DNA of 64,000 nucleotides, from contig NC_035445.2 in assembly GCF_002127325.2 (NCBI RefSeq), positions 87,135,912 through 87,199,911 on the forward strand, written 5' to 3'. Shown here in pieces: positions 54,593 to 64,000 of the stretch. A program made the translations under genes and the position numbers. Positions within the stretch are counted from its first letter, which is position 1, and the number at the start of each line of letters is the position of its first letter. The notes beneath the pieces are model-generated. The model did not search any database. It saw nothing but the letters and a program-made list of their open reading frames with translations, and was not told the origin of the DNA. The stretch is from Helianthus annuus (lineage: Eukaryota > Streptophyta > Magnoliopsida > Asterales > Asteraceae).

Positions 54593-57412
54593 TGTAACAC
54601 CCCGTGTTTTCCTAAAGTCAAAGTCAAAGTCAAGTGTTGACTGTTGTTGGAATTAAAGATCAATAAAGATTAATTTCATTTTAGTTTCATTTTGATTTTC
54701 ATATTATTTGGAGTAAGTGTTGTATAATCAAACTAATCGGCCGATAATCGAACTGTGAATCAACGACCGACTGTGAATGATAGGAAGTAACAATGCAATA
54801 AAGCTAGTCAATCAATAATCAAGCTAATCAAATCAATCATCAAACTCAAGTGTGGGGATTTTAGTACTTTTTATACGTGTGTGTGTGCCTTATGTGTTAC
54901 TTGTGCATGTTTACTTTTATGTTAAAGTGTGTGGTGAATCAATCAAATCAATCAAGACTCAAAGGTGAATCAAACTCAATGGAAATCGAACCCGAAATGG
55001 TTGTAAGGATGCTTGTATGTTAGATATAGTAGTTGGGACTAAAAGTAATTTGATTAGGAATTCTATCATTCTCAAATCATCGTTCATCGAAGTCGAAATA
55101 TCAAAAATCGTCGCAAAACACTCAAAACCAGGCTAGCCGATCGAACAGGGCAACCTGATCGAACAGGCTAGCCGATCGAACAAGGCAACCTGATCGAACA
55201 GGCAAGCCGATCGAACAGGCTGTTCGATCGGACAGCCGCTCGATCAGGGATGCTGTTCGATCAGCTGACCCTTTCCTCTTTTGGAAGCCTATAAATAGGG
55301 CTGTCCTTGTCAAACTTTCCACTTTTGGAAAAGCTCTGACCGACCAGCCTCTTCTTCTCACTAAATCTCAGATTTCTCTCAAACCGGTAAGTATTTCGCT
55401 CTAATCCTTGTACGTTTTTGTTCATTAATCGATTCTCCATCTTTCTGTCTTTCAAAACTTGGATTTCATCCACGAAATCACCAAGATCTAGGTGTTCTTG
55501 GATGATGTCATCATGTGTTCTTCAAGAACACTAAGTTTTGACATCATTCCACCATGAATAGCTTAGATCTAACCGATTTCCACATAAATAACCTAAAATC
55601 TTCCAAAGATCTTAACATTTCACGGTGGAAAAGGATTGGAAGATGGGTTTTCATCTATCTTTCAACTCTTTTACACTCAAAAAGGTGAAAACGAGACTTG
55701 AACCGATTTATAAACCATTCTAAACGAACACATGGTTCAAGATTCGGGTTCTACCGAGAGATATACCGATTTCGGGTTAAACGTTAAACTTGGGTTCCAA
55801 ACCGTCTCTGGCCGAGCTTGGGTGATTCCTGCTCGAGTCAGTAGACTAAGTAGGACTTCAGCTTTGTGGTTCAACTCGTAGTCAAAATATCTCTAAAACA
55901 TCAACAACTAACGGGAATAGCCAAGTGTAAGTGATAGGTTAACCGAATCGAGAAGCTGGCCGAACGGCTAGGCTGTTCGATCGAACAGCCCAACCGAACG
56001 ACTACGCCAGCCGATCGGCTAGGCTAACCGATCGACTAGCATCTGTGCCCACAAACTCACAAGGTGTAGTATTGAGTGAGTTCTGTTCGATCGATCGAGC
56101 CACTCGATTGTGATCATCACTACTCGAATCATGAGATACTACACTTCAAGACACTTAGACTTTTCGAAACATTGGAATGTCACCCAATCGAGCATGCCAA
56201 CCGATCGAGTGACAGACTTGAAAACAATGAAGTGCTAACCGATCGGTTGGGCTAACCGATCGAACAGCTGTTCGATCGGCCAACTTGAAAGGTAGTACAA
56301 CCATCATACGCAAACACATCCTTCTCATCAAAGGAAGAAACAATCCACTTGAAGGAACCAGCCGATCGAGCCAGCCGGCCGATCGAATGGATGTTCGAAC
56401 GGACTTTCAAACCAATCGAACAGCCCACTCGATCGAACAGCTGTCCGATCGATTGGTCTATCCGATCCAGTTTCCACTGTTCACTTTTCCGCATTTCTCA
56501 TCGTATTGTTATCGAACTATTCAGGCTAACCTATTCTCAGTGCTCCTTTCAATCCACGATCAACCACTGTGAGTATACTCGATCCCTTTTTGCTTTCAGC
56601 ACTTTTGGGTGTTACATACGTAATCTATCAAATTCACAAATAACACAAACTATTTGAACGCTAACCTACTTGCATGTATTACTTGTCTAAATGATTGCTG
56701 TTTATTATGTTTACACGTGGAGTGCTATCTACCTGCTTTAGCAACGTAGTACTATAGTTTGGACTCAGCACCCGTTCACACGGGGGGTTGCTAAGGACAA
56801 TTACTTGCATGGATTACGGTGGTAATCATGTATTGCGAACTGTCTCGGACAGTCAACTTGAAGTCGTTGGTATCGATGGTCCCATGTTGATAATTTACAT
56901 GCATCGTTTGCCCTTGTGTACGTGCTTGGTTATGCGTAAACTATTCGAACTTTATATGCTATATCAAACTTGTGTACTCACCTTTACATTATATGTATTG
57001 ACTTTTATTTTAACGTATGTGACAGGTGTTTAAGCTACTAGCGTGCTAGGGAAGCGAGGCAATAATAAGCTTCTAGGAGCCTGTGACCTTAGGACAGTGT
57101 CCACATACCTGCTCCAGGGTCATAATTATCTGTAGATCTTGTACTGGCACCTGTAGTCAGTAAGATCTATAGTTAACCGTCTAGAAGTCTTAAAACAATA
57201 TTTAATTCGGTCTGTAATAACTAAGAATTTGAGTTGTCGGAACAGTTCCCATATTGTTTAGTTGATTTCTATGATAACTTGTTATTATTTGGGACACGGT
57301 ATGGGACGTGTTATATAACTGAATTGTATGATAGTTGTTATGGAAACTTCTGAACAATCTGTTTCGCTCAGTGCCGCGCCCCGATGATTCCGCCATCGGT
57401 TGGGGTGTGACA
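54593..57412 (+). repeat. 3' LTR of gypsy B, 2820 bp
   Basis: Same length as the 5' LTR. Differences noticed: A for G near 55182 and A for G near 56187, both in CGATCGA-type motifs. Confidence 0.95.
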
Positions 57413-58749
57413 ATACCCTACTGTTATAATATGTCAAATTAAGTATATTTACTGTATAAATCAGACCTGTAACTCAGATTTCCAATTTAACTCTTTTATA
57501 ATCTTTTAAATGACCAAAATGCCCTTATAAGGCATAAATTGAGTTTAAATTCATTCGGGGCATAATAGAACATAACTTGCTGATATTATATCATATTTAA
57601 AGCATAATATCTCAGGGAACTTGCATATGACTCTTTTGGTTACCCGTAACGCTCTTTTTGCGTTCGGTTCGGTTTATGTAACTAGTTTGCATAAATTGAC
57701 CGAAACGGGTCAAACGTTATCATTTTTGTCTCAAATTCCAGAATGTATTTAGTATACCCATATTATACAAGTATTCAAACTTGTCGGGTCTAAATCACAT
57801 TCTATCCGGTCTTCGCTTAATCGTGCGCTTGAATCGTATCGTCATTAAAACTAACCGGTCAAGCTTAGGCTTAAATAAAAGACCCGTTAGGAATCTAATA
57901 GGTTATTATAAACCTTTGTTCCAGAATAGGAGGCCCAGTAAAAGCTACCCTCACTTGCCAATTGTGATTCATACTTACTCAGGTAAATACTTTTTAACTT
58001 ATTTTCCCTATACGGGCTTGGGTTACGGTATATAGAATACCGCTTGATCGAGCGTACAAATCTTGCACCCTTGGGTGTGCAATTGGAATAATTTGATCGG
58101 CTCGTTTAAACAGTCTTGTTTTACTTTAAGCCTTTGGGGGGTTAATGACCATGTCCCGGATATCCTTGGCATTATCTTACGAGATGGCCACGACCAGAGC
58201 ACGGGGTGTAGGCGTACACCCGCCGTGTATAACTCTTTAATGTGGTGTGTCTATTAATCTTTAACCCGGACAAGATCCCGGGCTACTGAACGCACGAGTA
58301 ACATGTAATTCGTTCACAAGTTTATATTGCATAATTAACCCAAGTTATAAAAATATTTATGCCATGTGCATTTAAATCAATTTTCAATCATTTTCAAAAT
58401 GAGTCAGTTAATTTGTATTTACCAGTGTAGACTGACGTATTTTCCCAAAAGGTTAAGTGCAGGTACTACACGTACTAGGCTGGCTGTTTCCTAGAGCGTC
58501 CACAATAGTCTCGCAAGCTCGGACGACAATAAAACTGTTGAACAATTATCTTATTTTATTTGATCCGCCTGTGGATCCGTTTCAACTACTCGTGATATTT
58601 AATATTACATTTTATTTAAAGTTGAAATGAATCTATTTCTGCTTCCGCTGTGCATTATTATATTGTGTTGTTTGTCTATGACGATGCCAACTACGTCACC
58701 ATACCCCACACCGGGCCCACCGGTGACACGTGGAGATCGGGGTGTGACA
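57413..58749 (+). repeat. 5' LTR of gypsy A, second part
   Basis: Resumes with the second copy of ATACC (57413-57417) and ends CGGGGTGTGACA, directly before the primer site. No gene in it; short frames are spurious. Confidence 0.8.
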
Positions 58750-58752
58750 GGT

Positions 58753-58765
58753 TGGTATCAGAGCC
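58753..58765 (+). promoter_or_regulatory. Primer binding site of gypsy A, initiator tRNA-Met type
   Basis: TGGTATCAGAGCC three bases after the LTR end. Confidence 0.95.
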
Positions 58766-58942
58766 AACGCTGAGTGAATTAAACACTAGTCTTTTATGTT
58801 TAATCTCAGTTACACAATTGCACATTCCTCGATTTTCGAGTCTAGACAAAGAACTTAGGAAATGTTCAAATTTCTTTTATTTTTCTAACTTTGTCTTATA
58901 TATATTTGTTGTGCCACTTGTTTGATTTTTGACAGGTTCAAG

Positions 58943-60201
58943 ATGCCGCCACGTGTACGAGGAAGGGGACGAGGAGCATTCGCCACCTCTCATGACCATG
59001 AAGCGGGGTCCTCGCATAGGCGAACCCCATCAGGATCCCTTTGGAGATCGTTCGCTGAACCCGCTAGGCACTCACTGAGTACCTCACCTTCCCTACCATA
59101 CTCTTTTGGGCCTCATTCTGAAAATGAGCCCCACAACTCCCACCAATCCTACATTCCTCTTCACCAGTCACCTTACGACTACCCAGCACCCGTTTATCAG
59201 GGCCTGTACAACCCTGATGCCTATTTGGAAGAACCAGTGGGTCATAACCCACTTGGACCTAAAGACCACTTTTCGGGTGGCAACGAGATGGAGGTCGATG
59301 AGGATACCGATCCTTCCATGCCACCGTCCGGTACACCGAACCACCCCATTGAGATATCTGATGGGTCACCGTTCAGGGGATCACCTTACAACGGTCTCGA
59401 CAGTTACGAGGAGAGATTCAAGCAGCACGACTGGGTTTTTACCCCTAGTTACCATAACTCTCCCATGCACCAGTCCTACCACAGCTCTCCTGTGCACTCA
59501 CAGCATCACTCCCAGCAGCAGCTTCAGCAGCAGCCTCAGCAGCAGGATCCTTCAGAGGGTTTCTGGCGCGACGTGGTCACTCCGCCGCCGCCACCACCTC
59601 CGGTTTTGCCTCCTCCGCCTCAGAGGCAAAGGAGGAACGCCCGTATGTCTACGCGAGGAGGGATACGCATTGGCACCCCTCGACATTCAGGTAGCAGCCG
59701 CTACTCGCCGCTTCACGAGGAGTCAGAGATGGGAGAATCTCAGCATCCCGTCTCAGAGGTTACCTCTGCGCCTATTGCGCCACTGCCACCACAGAACTTT
59801 GGAGAGCCAATCCCTGCGTATGCTAGTGCAGCACAGTTCAACCCTTTCGAGCCGACTTTTCCCCCAGGATATGACTATACAGGGGATCCTTACTGGATAG
59901 CTTCGGCTACAACCCTCTCAATCAGGAGAGTGCTTTTGGAGGTCCCTGGGCTACGGGACAATCAGCTTTTGGATACCCACCGCTTGGATACCAGCAGCCG
60001 CAGCCTCCTCAACCACCGCAGTATCAGCCACCGCCGCCGGCGCCAATGATGTCGCCACCGCAAGTCCAAGAAATCCTGCAAGGGATAAACGACGTGCGAC
60101 GTGAATTGCGACATGAAATGCGGGAAGATCGCCGACACAACCGCAGAATGTTTAAGAAGATGGTTGACTTGATCAAGGGTAAGAGTAAGAAGGATTATTA
60201 A
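58943..60201 (+). pseudogene. Extra reading frame upstream of gag in gypsy A (one frameshift)
   Basis: A frame of about 419 codons lies between PBS and gag. It starts MPPRVRGRGRG (arginine/glycine-rich), has long Pro/Gln/His/Ser-rich stretches (PPPPPPP near residue 215-225, glutamine runs near 190-205), and would end in a charged, probably helical tail (RRELRHEMRED... KSKKDY) after a one-base frameshift near 59895-59900. It has no Gag, Pol or Env domain that I recognise and looks disordered. A CAG acceptor-like site after a T-rich tract (58925-58935) just before the ATG raises the possibility that it is expressed from a spliced RNA. Extra frames before gag are known in Ogre/Tat elements; I know of no function for this one. 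Confidence 0.65.
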
Positions 60202-60228
60202 ATCCTTTGTTTGTTAGCTCATTTACTC

Positions 60229-60401
60229 ATGTCCCTGCGAGGACATTTATTCCTGTACTCTACCCCTGCGTGGGTATATTTCTCTTGTTCTACCCCTGCG
60301 TGGGTATGTTGTTTCTGTTTAACCCCTGCGTGGGTTTGTTTTATTTGTTTGTTTTGTTTGATTGTCTGTTTTATTTATTTGGTTTAGCCCCTGCGTGGGC
60401 A
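60229..60401 (+). repeat. Array of five small hairpins with a common CTGCG(T/A) loop
   Basis: Hairpins at 60229-60246 (stem ATGTCC/GGACAT), 60261-60276 and 60291-60306 (TACCC/GGGTA), 60321-60336 (AACCC/GGGTT) and 60387-60400 (GCCC/GGGC). Loops are CTGCGA once and CTGCGT four times. The first four are 30-32 bp apart, with the fifth 65 bp on. Linkers are T-rich. Stem changes are matched on both sides. Confidence 0.9.
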
Positions 60402-61096
60402 TGTTATTTGAGTAAAAGTCCCGTTTAGGGCAAACTGGTACTAGTCTATTTTATTTAAATGGTTAATTTAAGTTTTCATTTTATCTACATGCATGAATAT
60501 AATATACAAATAAATGAAAAATATCAATTATTATTTTAATTGACCATTTTAATAAGGATCTTAAGAAGGTAAAACCTAGCTTGAATGTCTTATTAAAAGA
60601 CCTGGCCAATATGGTAAAACCTGGTTAAAAAGATTCAACTCATCGTTAACATCTGTAAACATGTTAACATTCTTGGCTAGCGTGATCTGTAAAATCACAC
60701 AAGTCACCCTTTTAATAAATTATCTACAGATTGTATCTGTATACATGTCTGATTATGACTTGATGCCTACGGGTTATGACTAATGTCATGTAAAACAAAA
60801 AGGCAGCCGTGGTTTGTAACTCTCTGCCAAGCAAAGGATTATTTGTTTAATTATACAAATTTTAATCCTATAAAATTCTAAATTTAAAATTTAGAAGTTG
60901 TCCAAGTGACTAGGCCTATTGTGCCAATATATATATTTCATTCTATGATAAAAATGCTGTTAAAAGTGCTGAATGAAATTAAATAAATTAACTATTATGG
61001 CTATTATTACCATGGTTAATAAATCGTCAAGAACGATAATACTGTTAGGTTTCTAAATAGACCTTGTCCTTACTTTATTGTAGCTCTTAAGGCTAC
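60402..61096 (+). other. Spacer before gag-pol of gypsy A
   Basis: AT-rich, about 700 bp, no frame with a domain. A sixth weaker CCC/GGG stem (60420-60430) follows the hairpin array. Confidence 0.55.
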
Positions 61097-64000
61097 ATGG
61101 CAAAATCAGAAGAAACAAACAGTCGTTCTGAGGAACACCCTGATAATACCAAGATTCATGTAACTGGTGCGGAACTACAAGCACTGGTAGAAAATGCTGT
61201 TGCCAAGGCCATGGATAGGCAATTCAAGGAATCGAGCGGGACTCGAAGTAGGACCCGAACCGTACAACGTTCCAAATCCAAGAATCATTCAGAGGCTCAT
61301 AGCAAGCCGCCCTCTAAGAATGATGTATCAAAGAAAGATGAGCCAAAGAAGAATGATGAGGATAATCACTCCTCCAACCACAGCAGTATCCCGAAACAGG
61401 AGATCAAGCAGAAGCATGAAACGCACAGCAAGTCCTGTACGTATAAATATTTCGTCTCATGCAAACCCAGAGATTTTACTGGGGAGAAAGGAGCGGTCGA
61501 CTGTATGACGTGGTTAGATGAGATGGATACGATTGTTGATATCAGCGGGTGTGCTGATCGGGACGTAGTGAAGTACGTATCCCAGTCGTTCAAAGGGGAT
61601 GCACTAGCGTGGTGGAAATCTCTCCTACAAGCTGCCGGTAAGGCCACTCTTTACAGTATGACATGGGATCAGTTTGTAGCCCTGATCAAAGAAAATTTCT
61701 GCCCACAACACGAAGTCGAAAGGATCGAATCAGATTTCGTATCCCTAGTGATGAAGAACCTCGACTGCCAGGCATACCTCACCACATTCAACACCTTATC
61801 TCGATTGGTGCCATACCTGGTAACCCCAGAGCCGAGAAGGATTTCCCGTTTTATTGGGGGTTTGGCACCAGAGATCAAGGCGAGCGTTAAGGCCTCGAGG
61901 CCTACGACATTCAGATCAGTAGCTGATCTATCTCTCTCACTCACCCAGGATGTAGTCCGGTTGAGAGCTCTTAAGAGCTCGGAGGAAAACAAGAGGAAAC
62001 GTGAGGACGACACCTCACGGAGATCAGAGAAAAGACACCGAGGGAACAACGACCACAGGAAAGGGTCGGGATTCAAGAAGGGAGATCATCAGTCGGGTGA
62101 GAAACCCAGGTGCAAGGTTTGTAGGAAGCATCATTTTGGGAGATGCAGGCAGGAGTCTAAATCTCAATCTCAGCAGAAATTATGTGGGATTTGTAAGTCC
62201 CCGGATCATAAGGCTTTAGATTGTAAGAAACTTAAGGATGCAACTTGTTATGGTTGCAATGAGAAAGGGCACATCCGACCGAATTGCCCAAAGAATGCTA
62301 AGAAAGCCGATGATGGAAAGAAGACCAATGCAAGAGTCTTCAAGATGGACGCTAAGGAAGCAGTTCAGGACGACAACGTCATTACAGGTACTTTTCTTGT
62401 AAATGATGTTTTTGCTAGAGTTCTATTTGATTCAGGAGTAGATAGGTCATTTGTAGATGATAAGTTCTGTAAGTTGTTAAACCTACCTGTTAAAACCTTA
62501 AGTGTGAAGTATGAGGTGGAATTAGCCGATGGAACCATAGAAACCGCCTCGACTGTTCTAGATGGATGTGTTATATCCATTAGGAATCATTCTTTCCCAT
62601 TATCCTTGCTTCCCTTTAAGCTAGCTGGATTCGATATAGTGATAGGTATGGATTGGTTATCGAGTAACCAAGCCCAGATTGTGTGCAATAGAAAGCAAGT
62701 GGTAGTCAAGACTCCGTCTGGAGAGTCACTTACTATCCAAGGAGATACCCAGCATGGATTGCCGGAGCAAGTGTCCATGCTCAAGGCATCCAGATGTCTG
62801 CAGAAGGGTTGTGTCATTTATATGGCACAAGTTACTATTGATGAGCCAAAGCCAAAGATTGAAGACATCCCTGTCATCTCAGAATACCCTGAGGTATTCC
62901 CTGAAGAACTACCCAGTTTGCCACCGGATAGGCAAGTGGAGTTTCGAATAGACATCATTCCAGGTGCAGCGCCAGTAGCAAGAGCACCATATAGGTTGGC
63001 ACCAACGGAGATGAAGGAGTTGAGGACGCAATTGGATGATCTGTTAGCTAAAGGTTTTATTAGACCTAGCTCGTCTCCTTGGGGAGCGCCAATCTTGTTC
63101 GTTAAAAAGAAGGATGGATCGATGCGTCTGTGCATCGATTACCGTGAGCTTAATAAAGTCACTATTAAGAATAGATATCCGTTGCCCAGGATCGACGATC
63201 TGTTCGATCAATTGCAAGGGGCAAGCTACTTTTCGAAGATCGACTTGAGGTCAGGCTATCACCAGTTGAAAGTCAAGGATGAAGATGTGCACAAGACAGC
63301 GTTTAGGACTCGTTATGGACATTACGAGTTCCTAGTGATGCCTTTTGGGCTCACTAACGCACCAGCCGCATTCATGGATCTCATGAATCGCGTCTGCAAA
63401 CCTTATTTAGATAACTTCGTCATCGTCTTTATCGACGACATCCTTATCTACTCGAAGAACCAAGCTGACCATGAGAAACACCTTCGTTGTCTTCTCAAAC
63501 TCCTACACCGTGAGAAACTTTATGCCAAATTTTCGAAGTGTGAATTTTGGCTTAGAGAAGTCCAATTCCTTGGACATGTGGTAAGTGAGCGTGGTATCCA
63601 AGTAGATCCCGCTAAGGTAGAAGCCGTTATGAATTGGCAAGAGCCAAAGACTCCTACAGAGATTCGCAGTTTCCTAGGATTAGCATGATACTATAGGTGA
63701 TTCATCGAGAACTTTTCAAGGATTGCTGCGCCCCTAACTTCGTTGACTCGTAAGAAGATTAAGTTTGATTGGGGCCCTAAGCAGCAGGAATCCTTTGACG
63801 TTCTGAAGAAGAAGTTGAGCAATGCACCAGTGTTAACACTGCCATATGGTATAGAAGAATTCGTGGTATATTGCGATGCGTCGCACACTGGTATGGGTTG
63901 TGTACTCATGCAGAGAGGCAAGGTCATTGCCTACGCTTCTCGACAATTAAAGGTGCACGAGAAGAACTACACCACCCACGACTTGGAACTGGGTGCGGTT
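61097..64000 (+). pseudogene. Gag-Pol of gypsy A, with stops, incomplete at right edge
   Basis: From ATG 61097: a lysine/serine-rich N-terminus, Gag core ([18 protein letters not shown]), three zinc knuckles ([40 protein letters not shown]), protease (FDSGVD, Asp445; Val replaces the usual Ala after the Gly), RT with Asp716 and Asp780-781 (FIDDILIYS). A TGA at 63686-63688 and another at 63698-63700 interrupt the motif after RSFLGLA. The same frame then continues through the RNase H start ([10 protein letters not shown]) to the window end. The rest of RNase H and integrase lie outside. It differs clearly from gypsy B in Gag, so A and B are separate families. Confidence 0.93.

Larger units (their letters stand above)
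45974..57412 (+). mobile_element. Gypsy element B, complete, probably autonomous (chromovirus)
   Basis: An 11,439-bp element with a perfect 5-bp duplication ATACC (45969-45973, 57413-57417), two LTRs of exactly 2820 bp, initiator-Met primer site, 1.1-kb leader, one uninterrupted gag-pol frame and a polypurine tract. Long LTRs plus a C-terminal chromodomain-like region fit the Tekay/Del lineage of chromoviruses. I noticed only two substitutions between the LTRs, so insertion is very recent. Confidence 0.96.
43396..64000 (+). mobile_element. Gypsy element A (chromovirus-like), interrupted and running off the window
   Basis: 5' LTR 43396-45973 continued at 57418-58749, PBS at 58753, an extra frame at 58943-60201, a hairpin array, then gag-pol from 61097 to the window end. 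Element B sits inside its LTR. Pol is broken by two stops. The LTR of about 3.9 kb (without B) is very long. The 5' flank is CAACA (43391-43395); the right flank is not visible. Confidence 0.85.

Noticed and set aside
60207..60428. 73-codon frame with repeated YPCVG peptides
   Set aside because: It is the translation of the hairpin array; the covarying stems and T-rich linkers explain it better than a protein.

Overview
This window is plant nuclear DNA, almost certainly from a dicot. The broad family Asteraceae is my guess from general resemblance, not something I could prove. The evidence for a plant is: Ty1/copia and chromodomain-bearing Ty3/gypsy retrotransposons primed by initiator tRNA-Met, Mutator-, hAT- and PIF/Harbinger-type DNA elements, a tRNA-derived SINE, a GATA factor with the plant two-exon structure, and a SWIM/RING protein. 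Only two genes look like functional host genes: an intronless SWIM-plus-RING-like zinc-finger gene (10811-11464, +) and a two-exon GATA transcription factor (35824-34238, -). Nearly everything else is mobile DNA or its debris.

Layout. 1-2146: 3' half of a decayed copia element with a short 3' LTR. 2811-9903: foldback and Tourist-like elements plus three non-autonomous Mutator-like elements of one family (3561-5226, 7057-8851, 8861-9894) with long terminal inverted repeats and 9-bp target duplications. 10811-11464: SWIM gene. 12120-14205: Harbinger-type MITEs and a hAT element. 15241-21376: complete but frame-broken copia element on the minus strand (TSD TAAGG). 23307-25206: 5'-truncated L1-type LINE. 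25215-32258: a 7-kb LTR element with no recognisable protein-coding capacity (LARD-like), full of short tandem repeats and hairpins. 32560-36545: MITEs around and inside the GATA gene. 36673-39097: PIF/Harbinger element with a broken transposase gene. 39270-42458: diverged ~505-bp tandem repeats, then a minisatellite of near-palindromes holding a SINE. 42459-64000: a three-level nest: copia 5' end, then a chromovirus-type gypsy element A (43396 to beyond the right edge), then gypsy element B (45974-57412) inserted in A's 5' LTR.

How it works together. Element B has one uninterrupted 1536-codon gag-pol frame with protease, RT, RNase H, DD35E integrase and C-terminal chromodomain-like region, LTRs of equal length (2820 bp, two differences noticed) and a perfect 5-bp TSD, so it is young and could be autonomous. 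Element A is damaged (two in-frame stops in pol) but carries an extra reading frame before gag and, between that frame and gag, five short hairpins that share a loop and have compensating stem changes. This hairpin array, a similar group of hairpins in the leader of B, and the hairpin-rich LARD are the least explained structures here. Relative ages from LTR differences I counted: B youngest, then the 15-21 kb copia, then the LARD.
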